Shown here piece by piece: positions 33,826 to 41,324 of a stretch of 41,475 nt of DNA. Origin of the DNA: Caulobacteraceae bacterium (GTDB lineage Bacteria > Pseudomonadota > Alphaproteobacteria > Caulobacterales > Caulobacteraceae); assembly GCA_025352165.1 (NCBI GenBank), contig JANXTX010000154.1:1-41475 (forward strand), read 5' to 3'. Under the pieces are notes generated by a model. That model ran no database searches and was not told the origin of the DNA. It worked only from the letters and a program-made list of their open reading frames with translations. Each line of letters opens with the position of its first letter. The stretch's first letter is position 1. The position numbers and the translations under genes were made by a program.

Positions 33826-34760
33826 GGCTTGACCTCGATTTCCTTCGCTGCCGGCTTCCCGACGAGACCGCGCGGATTTGCCTGCAGGTCACCCAGCACC
33901 TGATCCAGCCGATCGAGCGTCCGCTGCAGGCTCAGCATGGTGGCGTTGACTTGTGGCAGGTCATTGTTGGCGAAATTGGTTGTCGTACCGTCCAGATTCT
34001 TCAGCAGGACCCGCAGATCTTTCGCCGCGCCTTCAATTTCGTCGGCCGCCGTGCCGAGCTTGACGACAGTTCGTTTGGTATCGCCGTCGATCAGCCCCTG
34101 GCCTGATTTCGCAAGATCGCGAATTTGCCGCACGGCCTCATCGGTGCTTTGCAGCGTCTTCTGCGCATCATCGATGATTGAGCGGCGGTCGCGGAGCTCC
34201 GCGGTGACCGACTGGACGTTGGCGAGAGTCGACGAGATGCTGTTGATGTTCTGATCCGAGAACAGCCGGTTGACCCGGTCGAGCGCTTCAACGCTACGCT
34301 GGACTATGAAACCGCCCCCCGCCAGAAGATCCGATAGCGTATCGCGGCGACTGGCCATCTTTGGCGGCTGGTCGCCATGCGGAATATCCTTCAGTAACGG
34401 TCTCGTACCGGTGCCCGCGCTGATCTGAACATAGTTCACACCGGTTATTCCCAACGGCTCCAGCGTGGCGAAGGAATCCTGGCGAATCGGCACGTCCTCG
34501 GTGACCCGCGCGCGCGCGATAACCAGCCGGGAGTCGCGAGGGTCGAGAAATATCTTGCTGACCTCTCCGACCTTGATGCCGTTGAAGTGAACTTCCCCGC
34601 CTTGGGAAAGTCCGCGCACCGGGCCCTGGAACACGATGTCGTAGATTGCATAGTCGCGGTTGAGGCTCGAACCTGCCAGCCAGACAACGAAGATCACCAA
34701 CGCCATCAAGAGAACGGTCGAGACCAGGCCGACAAGAGCATAGTTGGCGTTGCGTTCCAT
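33822..34760 (-). CDS. mlaD: MlaD family MCE-domain protein
   Basis: A 312-residue MCE protein. One membrane anchor lies at residues 7-30 (YALVGLVSTVLLMALVIFVV), and the MCE domain covers about 40-120 with GPVRGLSQGGEVHFNGIKVG and LEPLGITGVNYVQI. A long C-terminal helical region with coiled-coil character follows (residues 150-300). Length and shape match the MlaD-like subunit of phospholipid transporters that forms a hexameric ring in the periplasm. It overlaps mlaF by one base and the lipoprotein gene by four bases. Confidence 0.9.
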   Translation of the reverse strand: MERNANYALVGLVSTVLLMALVIFVVWLAGSSLNRDYAIYDIVFQGPVRGLSQGGEVHFNGIKVGEVSKIFLDPRDSRLVIARARVTEDVPIRQDSFATLEPLGITGVNYVQISAGTGTRPLLKDIPHGDQPPKMASRRDTLSDLLAGGGFIVQRSVEALDRVNRLFSDQNINSISSTLANVQSVTAELRDRRSIIDDAQKTLQSTDEAVRQIRDLAKSGQGLIDGDTKRTVVKLGTAADEIEGAAKDLRVLLKNLDGTTTNFANNDLPQVNATMLSLQRTLDRLDQVLGDLQANPRGLVGKPAAKEIEVKP

Positions 34761-35596
34761 CAGGCAGCCCCCGTCACCAGATCCATATTAGCCGCGTCCG
34801 CGGCTGCCCGACCGCGCGCGCCCTGAAAATAGCTCTTGATCCAGGGATGATCGGAACGTTCCAGTTCTCGCACCGGCGCCATGGCGACTACTTTCTTGTC
34901 GGCGATCACGGCCACCTGATCGGTGATTGTGTAGAGGCTGTCCAGGTCATGAGTGATCATGAATACCGTCAGCTTGAGGCTGTCGGATAGGTCGCGGATC
35001 AGCACGTCGAATGCCGCCGCGCTGATCGGATCGAGACCGGAGGTCGGCTCGTCCAGAAAGAGCAATTCCGGGTCGAGCGCCAGCGCGCGGGCGAGACCCG
35101 CGCGCTTGATCATCCCGCCCGACAGCTCCGATGGCTTGAGGCCGCCCGCGCCAACCGGGAGGCCGGCGAGGGCGATCTTCAGGTCGGCGAGCTCGCTGAT
35201 CTCATCCTTTTTCAGGTTGGTATGTTCGAACATCGGAACCGCGACGTTTTCCTTGACCGTAAGGTTTGTCCATAGCGCGCCTGCCTGGAACAACACGCCC
35301 CATCTTCGCTCGATCGCCGACCACTGTCGCCGCCGGGCATAGCGGATGTCCTGGCCGAATATGCATACAGAACCACTCTGCGGCATGCGCAGACCGATTA
35401 TGGTGTTTAGGAGGACAGATTTGCCGGCGCCCGAACCGCCGACGATGCCGACAACCTGGCCTTTGGGAACAGTAAGGTCGAGGTTCTGGTGGACGATATG
35501 CGTGCCAAACCGACTCTCCAGCCCGCGCACGACGATCGGCGGCGCCTCGAGGTCAAGGCCATCGTCATTGGCTTCGCCCGACCCGCCGACGCTCAT
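34760..35596 (-). CDS. mlaF: ABC transporter ATP-binding protein, MlaF-like
   Basis: A 278-residue ATPase. Walker A is GGSGAGKSVLLN, the signature is LSGGMIKRAGLARALAL and Walker B is LLFLDEPTSGLDP, followed by MITHDLDSLYTI. The GMIKR signature and the GLRMPQSG stretch are typical of the MlaF type. It energises phospholipid movement with MlaE and MlaD. It overlaps mlaE by four bases (ATGA) and mlaD by one, so the operon is tightly coupled. Confidence 0.92.
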   Translation of the reverse strand: MSVGGSGEANDDGLDLEAPPIVVRGLESRFGTHIVHQNLDLTVPKGQVVGIVGGSGAGKSVLLNTIIGLRMPQSGSVCIFGQDIRYARRRQWSAIERRWGVLFQAGALWTNLTVKENVAVPMFEHTNLKKDEISELADLKIALAGLPVGAGGLKPSELSGGMIKRAGLARALALDPELLFLDEPTSGLDPISAAAFDVLIRDLSDSLKLTVFMITHDLDSLYTITDQVAVIADKKVVAMAPVRELERSDHPWIKSYFQGARGRAAADAANMDLVTGAA

Positions 35597-36708
35597 ATGT
35601 CCAGCTTCATGTAGATAAGGGCAAAAATCGCGTCGATAAGGATGGTCGCGAATATCGCGTGCACCACAGCGGCGGTCACGCGGCGGCCGAGCGACTCAAC
35701 GTCACCGCCGACGTCCATACCCTGACGGCAGCCAATGCCCGCGATCACTACCGCGAGGATCGGCGCCTTTGACATGCCGACCCAGAAATGGGTTGCACCG
35801 ACGTTGTCGACCATCCGCTGGACGAACACGGTCGGACCTATGTCGAGAACAGACCAGGTGACCGTAAGGCCGCCGATCAGGCCGGCGATGGTCGCGACGA
35901 ACGTCAGGAGCGGGATAGTCATCAACAAAGCGAGGAAACGGGGAAACACCAGGGCGTCAAACGGATCGACGCCGAGAACGTGCATGGCGTCGATCTCCTG
36001 ATTCATCTTCATCGCGCCGATCTCGGCCGCGAACGACGATGCCGAGCGACCGGCAAGCAGCAGGGCCGTGATGAGGATGTTGAATTCGCGCAGGACGGCA
36101 ACGCCGATAAGCTCGACCGAGAATACCTGTGCTCCGAACTTGCTGAGCAGATTGGCCCCGAGCAGGCCGACCACCGCGCCGATGAAGAATGTGGTGACGG
36201 CCACGATCGGCATGGCGTCCAGGCCCGCACGTTCGGCCAGTGCGAACACCGACGCCCAGCGAATCCGCCGGGGGTTGGCGATTGCCCGGCCCGTCGCTGT
36301 CAGAAGGTGGCCATTAAAGACCATGGTGTCGAACAGCGAAACGCCGATATCGACCACGCCACGCCCGACCCGGTCGAAGAAATCGCCCAGGGTCTGGCGC
36401 CGAACGACCGGCGTTCGTTCAGCCTTGATTGCCTGTCGGACAAGGCCGAACAGCCTCTCGAGCGCTGCCGGCGCGACGATATGGCCGGTTTCCGCACTGG
36501 CTTCCGCCGCCCTCAGCACCCCCCAGGCGCCTGTCGTGTCACAACGTCCGACGCCAGTGAGGTCGATGGTGACCGTTTGCTCGGCCTTCAGCGCCTTGAC
36601 GAGCCGCTCGCTCGCCAGACCCATGCCCACGGCGGTCCAGTCGCCTGTAAGCAGGGCGACCTTACCGTTAGGCGCGTCGCGGAGCTGGAAGTCGGCGGGC
36701 TTTTCCAT
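35593..36708 (-). CDS. mlaE: STAS-MlaE fusion, ABC transporter permease
   Basis: A 371-residue fusion. Residues 1-90 form an STAS domain, with LTGVGRCDTTGAWGVLRAAE as the characteristic loop and helix, in place of a separate MlaB. Residues 120-371 are an MlaE permease with the family motifs REFNILITALLLAGRSASSFAAEIG and MKMNQEIDAMHVLG, and five to six membrane segments. It is the first gene of a four-gene operon with mlaF, mlaD and the lipoprotein. The set probably moves phospholipid between membranes; no MlaC is encoded here. The start ATG is at 36706-36708. The 243 bases upstream hold no supported gene and should contain the operon promoter. Confidence 0.92.
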   Translation of the reverse strand: MEKPADFQLRDAPNGKVALLTGDWTAVGMGLASERLVKALKAEQTVTIDLTGVGRCDTTGAWGVLRAAEASAETGHIVAPAALERLFGLVRQAIKAERTPVVRRQTLGDFFDRVGRGVVDIGVSLFDTMVFNGHLLTATGRAIANPRRIRWASVFALAERAGLDAMPIVAVTTFFIGAVVGLLGANLLSKFGAQVFSVELIGVAVLREFNILITALLLAGRSASSFAAEIGAMKMNQEIDAMHVLGVDPFDALVFPRFLALLMTIPLLTFVATIAGLIGGLTVTWSVLDIGPTVFVQRMVDNVGATHFWVGMSKAPILAVVIAGIGCRQGMDVGGDVESLGRRVTAAVVHAIFATILIDAIFALIYMKLDI

Positions 36709-36951
36709 ATCTGATTTCGTTGCCGATCGCCCCTTGGCTTGTACCGCCTTCAGCCAAGACCCTTAGCAGAGCTTATGGAAACGACCAGAGCAACTCTGTG
36801 GGAATAGCGGGAGAGGGCTGTTCACACGGGAGTCGAACACTGAAAGTACAAATCGCTAAGACGACGTGCCCGCGGCTAAAATCAGCCAGGTTCATAGGCC
36901 TGCTTGCGGGCCACCGCTAGAAGCTCGATGTTGGGCGCGTACCGCCGGCCC

Positions 36952-38457
36952 TCAGGACCCTTCGCAACGGTAGTCGATGTTCGTCGATGCCAGCGAAGGG
37001 GTCGATGACGCGGTGACGGTGATTGCCGTAAGTGAATAATGGTAGCCGAAGCCGGCAATGGCAGTTTCCGCCGCGACGATGCAATGTGCATAGGATCTGT
37101 AGGCTATGTTGAACGAAATCGTACAGCTTGTCACGGTTCCGGTGCCCGCGGTTACCTGTCCCGCGGAATCGGTGGCGCTGCCGTCGATCGTGGCGCCAGT
37201 TCCGCAGGTCGAGACCACAGGCAAATTGCCGCCAGAGAATTCGTGCGCATTCGCGTCGAACGTATGGGCGGCGGTCGGCGAATTCTGACTGGAACTACTG
37301 CTCGATGAGGCGGGTGCGGTTCTGATGACGACGGCGCCGCCGAGGCCTTTGCCTGTCCCGACCCCACCGGTGAGCCGCAACGCGCCTCCCGCTTTGTCGG
37401 TGTTTCCCATCGCCGCGTTGTTTCCCTGCAGGTTCATGGCCACCCCCGGGCCCGCAGCATCTGGACCGAAGCCAATATTGCCAGAAAATGTGACGCCGCT
37501 CGAAAATGTCACGCCGTTGGAGAACACCTGCGCGCCGGTGAAAGTCTGTCCCGCGTCGGTCCGGGCGATGCTCGCGGACGTACCCGGAAAAGTCATCGTT
37601 TTCCCATCCGTGCCGGCGAAGGTCAGGCTGTTCAGGAATGCCGCGGTCTTGGGGGTCGTCCCACCGCCGATCTGAAAGCCTGTTGATAGCGCCGTCAGCG
37701 TCAGCCCGTTGACCGTCGAGGCCAGCGTCACCGGGCCGCCGATCGCGGTCGAATTGGCGGAATTGCCGATGCTGACCGTCTGAGTGCAGCCGACGGCTGT
37801 GCAGATGTTGACCGCGTCATTGTCGGCGACGTCGAGATTGATCGCCCCGCCGGTGACGTTCAACCCGCCGCCGATCTTGGCCGCGCCTGCGGTCATCAGC
37901 GAGTAAAGGGTGGGGGGCGGACTGGTGCCGACGCCGCTGCCCGGAATCGGCGCCGGAAGGTAGAGCTCATAGAGGTTGGTGACCGTACGTGTGTTCGTGG
38001 CCGCCAAGGTCGCAGGCGGAAAGGAGAAACAGCCTTCCGACCCGACTGATCCGGTTGCGGATGTGTCGGTGCAGGTGACGCCAGGCCCGCCCAGCTGCAG
38101 ACCGTTGTTGCCCCATGAGGCCGCCGACAGGCTGCCGGCGGGCAGGATCGCGGTGGCGAACGGATCGTTGGCATTAAGGGTGGAAACCGGCCCAACGGTG
38201 CTGATCGAGAGGTTCGCGCCAAGGAAGATATCCTGCTCCACGGGGTACGGTCCGGACGGGTTCCCTTTAAGCGTGAGCGGTGGGCCGTTCACCAGCTTGG
38301 CGTTGGAGATCGCCCCCGCCGCCACGACGGGATTGGGATAGTACCCCGTCAGATCGCCGCTGGCGGTTAACGGCAGGGTCGGCGCGACCGACTGAGCGAG
38401 TGCGGATTCCACCGGGATCGAGGCTGCGGCAAGGGCGATGAGGGTGCGCCTGATCAT
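36952..38457 (-). CDS. Secreted phage tail-fibre-like protein of unknown function
   Basis: A 501-residue protein with a signal peptide (MIRRTLIALAAASIPVESALA). The start of the mature chain has TASGDLTGYYPNPVV, a variant of the GDLxGxYPNPxV linker common in tail-fibre and surface proteins. A long Gly/Thr/Ser-rich central region follows, with a GVTFSSGVTFSGNIGFG stretch near residue 320 and a Ser run near residue 382. The C-terminal part (ATDSAGQVTAGTGTVTSC and further) resembles the C-terminal domain seen on tail fibres and secreted proteins. No phage genes are around, so it is more likely a chromosomal secreted protein. The stop of the GH5-like gene is 10 bases upstream, so they are probably one operon. 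Confidence 0.75.
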   Translation of the reverse strand: MIRRTLIALAAASIPVESALAQSVAPTLPLTASGDLTGYYPNPVVAAGAISNAKLVNGPPLTLKGNPSGPYPVEQDIFLGANLSISTVGPVSTLNANDPFATAILPAGSLSAASWGNNGLQLGGPGVTCTDTSATGSVGSEGCFSFPPATLAATNTRTVTNLYELYLPAPIPGSGVGTSPPPTLYSLMTAGAAKIGGGLNVTGGAINLDVADNDAVNICTAVGCTQTVSIGNSANSTAIGGPVTLASTVNGLTLTALSTGFQIGGGTTPKTAAFLNSLTFAGTDGKTMTFPGTSASIARTDAGQTFTGAQVFSNGVTFSSGVTFSGNIGFGPDAAGPGVAMNLQGNNAAMGNTDKAGGALRLTGGVGTGKGLGGAVVIRTAPASSSSSSSQNSPTAAHTFDANAHEFSGGNLPVVSTCGTGATIDGSATDSAGQVTAGTGTVTSCTISFNIAYRSYAHCIVAAETAIAGFGYHYSLTAITVTASSTPSLASTNIDYRCEGS

Positions 38458-38466
38458 TTCGGTTCC

Positions 38467-39000
38467 TTAGAAATGGTTGCTCACCGTGGTGATGAAGTCT
38501 CCGCACGTGGATGACGCGGTGTTGTGGTAGTTGATCGTCATGCAGGAGTAGGTGCCGCCTTTCGGGATCCACGAGGAGGTTAGCGTTGCCTGATAGTAGG
38601 CCCCGTCGTCTCCGCTGGAACCGGAATTCGTGCCGTCCCACAGTGACATTGATCCGCCCTTGACATGATACACCCACACGAAAAATCCGATACCGAGGCC
38701 CTTGATCGTTCCTAACGTTTGATCCAGATACGTCAGGGCGTCGGGGGTGAGGGTGGGCAGGCCGACCTGATTGGCATAGACCGGCACCGCATATTGGTTG
38801 CTGAAGGCGATGGGGCAGTTCGTCAGCAGAGTACTCAGAAATGTCGATGTAAGCGCCACAGACCCGCCGATTCCAGGATAGGTGCAGGCCACACCCTGTT
38901 GGCTGCCATTCGGGTCGGGGTAATTGGGATAGGGCGTGACTCCCGTACTCGGGTAGCCGGTGTAGTTGAGGTTTATCGATATCGGCGCCTGGGGGGGGGC
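38467..39000 (-). pseudogene. C-terminal part of the GH5-like glycosidase, separated by a frameshift
   Basis: This frame continues the GH5-like protein once one base is added to the poly-G run at 38991-38999: it then reads PSPPPQAPISINLNYTG and joins without a stop. It carries late GH5 landmarks such as LGIGFFVWVYHVKGG and LWDG. The position expected for the nucleophile Glu reads VPVYANQVG, with Gln at 38767-38769. A stand-alone start (GTG at 38892) has no ribosome site, so this part is unlikely to be made on its own. It could be a sequencing error, a switch state or a decayed gene. Confidence 0.65.
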
Positions 39001-40196
39001 GACGGCAGGTTGAGGTTGACCTGCTGTACATAGCTGCCGAGTTCGAAGAAGTTAAAATTGGCGGCCCAGTTGCTTTGGTCCGGCATGGCGATGTTGGCGA
39101 TGGCGCGCGAATCCCCCGTCTTCGCGGGACTGCAGGAAAGGATCGTCTGCTGGTCGACCAACCGTATGTAGGGGCTGGCAAAGACGGTGCGGCAAAGGCC
39201 GGTCACCGCGGTATTGTCGAATTTGCCGGCCGGATTAAACCCATCGGTGGTCTGGATTGATATCGGCGTCGCGCCGGTGCTGAAGGCCGCGCTGGAGGTC
39301 AGAAGATAGGTCCCCAGCGGGGTGTAGTTGCCATTGACGTCGAGAATGGAACCTCCGGTATAGTGTCCGTACGTCGAGGGGCAGGTCATGGTCGGGGAAT
39401 TGTAGTCGCATTCGATCGTGACCCCGGAGGGGATGCCCGAGCCGCCGACCGCACTGAGGTTGTTGCCGGGCTCGCCGTTGGGGTAGCCGGTATTGCCGGC
39501 ATAGAGGAAGACGTTCCCACCCGCGATTTGCACGCACAGCACCTTTCCCGCGACGCCGCTCGGATTGCTCGTCGCACTGCACCCGGTAGACCCATCGTCC
39601 ACATAGCCGGTGAAATTATTCGGACCCGATGGATGCGGCTCGCTCAGCATCTCATAGTCGAAGATGTGCGGCGTTTTGCGAAACGTCTGGGCGACGAACT
39701 TCCACATCGCGTAATACTGATTGAGTAGGGTCTGGCTGTTGAAGAAGGCGCAGTTGCCGCCCGAGACAGCCAGATCCACCCAGATGCCGTTGGCGGCGGC
39801 GGCGTTGACCGCGCTTACTAGGTTCAGCCATTTGGTGGGATCGAGATAACCTCCATTTGGATTGTTCGGATCGTAGAAATCCTTAGTTGTATCGCCAGGA
39901 TAGATGGCGTCTTGGCAATACATGTTGTTCAGGAAGCCGAATGTTATCCGTACGGCCTTCGCAGGGTGAGTCGCGGGGTAAGGCGGCGACGCCATCTGTT
40001 GAAAGTCGGTCGGTATTACAGTCGTGACGATGTCATCGTTATAGCCGGTGGGAAGCCAGGCGTTGCGCGAGGTGTCGAGGAACTGGATGCCATTGATGGC
40101 GATCCTGTCGGGTACGACATAGGTCCAGGATCTGGCTGACTGCGCGAAACAGGGCGCCGCGGAAAGGATGGCGAGAATGAAAGCGACCATCCTCAT
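38973..40196 (-). CDS. GH5-like secreted glycosidase, N-terminal part, ends at poly-G frameshift
   Basis: A secreted protein of about 407 residues in this frame. It has a signal peptide (MRMVAFILAILSAAPCFAQ) and GH5-like features: FDYEMLSEPHPSG with a candidate acid/base Glu186, AVRITFGF, and NGIWVDLAVSGGN for early strands. The frame ends in a Pro/Arg tail just after the poly-G run, so the barrel would lack its last strands and second catalytic residue. The ATG at 40194-40196 overlaps the stop of the upstream gene by one codon edge (ATGA), indicating coupling. Possible substrates are beta-glucans, cellulose or mannans. Frame repair needs one extra G in the run. Confidence 0.72.
   Translation of the reverse strand: MRMVAFILAILSAAPCFAQSARSWTYVVPDRIAINGIQFLDTSRNAWLPTGYNDDIVTTVIPTDFQQMASPPYPATHPAKAVRITFGFLNNMYCQDAIYPGDTTKDFYDPNNPNGGYLDPTKWLNLVSAVNAAAANGIWVDLAVSGGNCAFFNSQTLLNQYYAMWKFVAQTFRKTPHIFDYEMLSEPHPSGPNNFTGYVDDGSTGCSATSNPSGVAGKVLCVQIAGGNVFLYAGNTGYPNGEPGNNLSAVGGSGIPSGVTIECDYNSPTMTCPSTYGHYTGGSILDVNGNYTPLGTYLLTSSAAFSTGATPISIQTTDGFNPAGKFDNTAVTGLCRTVFASPYIRLVDQQTILSCSPAKTGDSRAIANIAMPDQSNWAANFNFFELGSYVQQVNLNLPSPPPRRRYR
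38991..38999. repeat. Nine-base poly-G tract inside the GH5-like gene
   Basis: A run of nine G on the plus strand (nine C in the gene) marks the exact frame break. With ten bases the two reading frames join. Such tracts are prone to slippage in replication and to base-count error in sequencing. Confidence 0.9.
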
Positions 40197-40573
40197 TGTG
40201 AGATGAAGATCCCTGTAGCCCCGTTGACCGTGGTGGACGTGATCGAGATTGCATCGGAGGGAACCGTCGTGCCGGAGTTGCAGGGCAGGTTTCCGCCGGG
40301 CGGCAGCGGAATGCTGTTCCCCGTCACGCCAAGAGCAGGCGGCTGAGAGGTTCCAAAATACACCCACATCGTGTCTGTCGAAAGATTGTAGATCGTGCAA
40401 CCAAGTCGGGTGGAACTTGAGCCCATGCCGGTCGGTACTGAAAACGTGCCGGCGTTCGCGATCGTAAAGCTGATCTGGGTTGAGGCGGTAGCCGCATGTA
40501 CGTCTGCGGGGCAGGCCATCGCGATCATGGTTGCAACGCCGCCGGCGGCGGAAATCAAGTCAAAACGTGTCAT
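40193..40573 (-). CDS. Small secreted protein of unknown function
   Basis: A 126-residue protein with a signal peptide (MTRFDLISAAGGVATMIAMA, ending VHA near residue 27). The mature chain is Thr/Ser/Gly-rich with beta-strand pattern (TASTQISFTIANAGTFSVPTG), two Cys that could form a disulphide (LGCTI and LPCNS) and a Pro-rich turn (IPLPPGGNLPC). No family recognised. Its stop overlaps the ATG of the GH5-like gene, so it is the first gene of the secreted operon. The ATG at 40571-40573 has AGGA about ten bases upstream. Confidence 0.7.
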   Translation of the reverse strand: MTRFDLISAAGGVATMIAMACPADVHAATASTQISFTIANAGTFSVPTGMGSSSTRLGCTIYNLSTDTMWVYFGTSQPPALGVTGNSIPLPPGGNLPCNSGTTVPSDAISITSTTVNGATGIFISQ

Positions 40574-40632
40574 GGTGGCGTTTTCCTGACCATTCCCTCG
40601 ACGTTTTACTAGTTTCTCTTGGAGTGCGTGGA

Positions 40633-40638
40633 AGTCAA
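40633..40638 (-). promoter_or_regulatory. Possible -35 box for the secreted-protein operon
   Basis: On the minus strand TTGACT lies about 60 bases before the start codon of the operon's first gene. A clear -10 box at the right distance is not seen, so the call is weak. The upstream edge of this box sits two bases from the 12-G tract. Confidence 0.3.
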
Positions 40639-40640
40639 GA

Positions 40641-40652
40641 GGGGGGGGGGGG
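40641..40652. repeat. Twelve-base poly-G tract in the divergent promoter region
   Basis: A run of twelve G, the longest homopolymer in the window, lies between the minus-strand secreted operon and the plus-strand gene at 40765. It borders the candidate -35 box of the minus-strand operon. Its location fits a promoter-spacing switch or a local mutation hot spot. Confidence 0.9.
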
Positions 40653-40701
40653 CGGTTTTTAGAAAAATACCGAATTAATCTGTACTAATTGAATGTAATG
40701 A

Positions 40702-40730
40702 TTGACATTTAGGAAATGGGGAATTATGCG
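40702..40730 (+). promoter_or_regulatory. Possible sigma-70 promoter for the small secreted protein gene
   Basis: A perfect TTGACA at 40702-40707 is followed 17 bases later by TATGCG at 40725-40730, a weak -10. The start codon lies 35 bases further. The region is AT-rich compared with its surroundings, as expected for a promoter. Confidence 0.5.
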
Positions 40731-40764
40731 AGATCTGGTACGCTGAAAATATGAGGCATTTGAA

Positions 40765-41229
40765 ATGAAAATGTTTCGAGTCGCCGCGTTCGGAACGCTG
40801 CTCGTGATTGGCTCCGTAAGCGAAGCCACGGCCTACAGCCTGTCTCCAACGCAGACGAGTTTCACCTTGACTGGCGCCGCGGGAATTCTTTATGGTTCTT
40901 CATTCACGCAATGCCAGATAACCTTGACCGGAGTGATTGCCCGTAAAAGTAAGAATTCCTCAATACAGTCTATGGTCGGGAGTACGCCTTGCGCCGTATT
41001 TGCCGGAACAAATCTACCGTGGTCGCTGCGCGCGAAGACCGCCACGACGGCTCAAGTCAGCAATTTCACCTATACGGTACCTGGGAACGTATGTGGCCCG
41101 GTCATTATTCATCCGACCGTTGATGCCAGCGGCAATTGGACATTGCACTCAAGGAGTATAGGTACAACCTCCGTCTGCGTCTTTTCTGCCTATCTACAGT
41201 CCAGTCCCCCAGTCACAATTGTTCCCTGA
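40765..41229 (+). CDS. Small secreted beta-rich protein, PraB-like pattern
   Basis: A 154-residue protein with a signal peptide (MKMFRVAAFGTLLVIGSVSE, ending TAYS). The mature chain has FTLTGAAG, a Cys in FTQCQITLTG, then STPCAVFAGTNLPWSLRA and VCGPVIIHPTVDASGNW. This order of CxITLTG, C, LPW and C resembles the small secreted proteins called 'activator of alkane oxidation' (PraB), which are common in pseudomonads and alphaproteobacteria. That match is by eye and not sure. The ATG at 40765 has GAGG eight bases upstream. It is divergent from the secreted operon, with the poly-G tract between. Confidence 0.7.
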   Translation: MKMFRVAAFGTLLVIGSVSEATAYSLSPTQTSFTLTGAAGILYGSSFTQCQITLTGVIARKSKNSSIQSMVGSTPCAVFAGTNLPWSLRAKTATTAQVSNFTYTVPGNVCGPVIIHPTVDASGNWTLHSRSIGTTSVCVFSAYLQSSPPVTIVP

Positions 41230-41242
41230 AGCATTCGGGTAT

Positions 41243-41320
41243 CTGGCGACAGTGCATTCAATAGGCGGCGGAGCCTACCGCCTCGCCAATCTCGTCTGAC
41301 CCATCGGGTCCTGTCGCCAG
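41243..41320. terminator. Branched inverted-repeat structure between convergent genes
   Basis: CTGGCGACAG at 41243-41252 and CTGTCGCCAG at 41311-41320 are perfect inverted repeats. Inside them lie two smaller hairpins: AGGCGG/CCGCCT (41263-41268 with 41278-41283) and GACCC/GGGTC (41298-41302 with 41306-41310). Together they can fold as a three-way junction of 78 bases. It lies between two convergent genes, so a two-way terminator is the simplest role. No T tract follows the closing stem. Confidence 0.5.
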
Positions 41321-41324
41321 GCTT

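Noticed and set aside
35788-36714. A 308-residue plus-strand frame across mlaE
   Set aside because: Opposite-strand shadow of a clear STAS-MlaE gene, rich in Arg, Asp and His, with no family pattern.
36709-36951. Possible tRNA-like segment (GAGTCGAACACT) upstream of mlaE
   Set aside because: Only a partial T-loop-like string is present. No acceptor stem or cloverleaf could be drawn.
38267-39181. A 304-residue minus-strand frame spanning the GH5-like and tail-fibre-like genes
   Set aside because: It reads the third frame of both genes, is Arg/Ser/Pro/His-rich and would overlap both real frames. It enters at the poly-G run only if one base is lost, which gives no GH5 landmarks.
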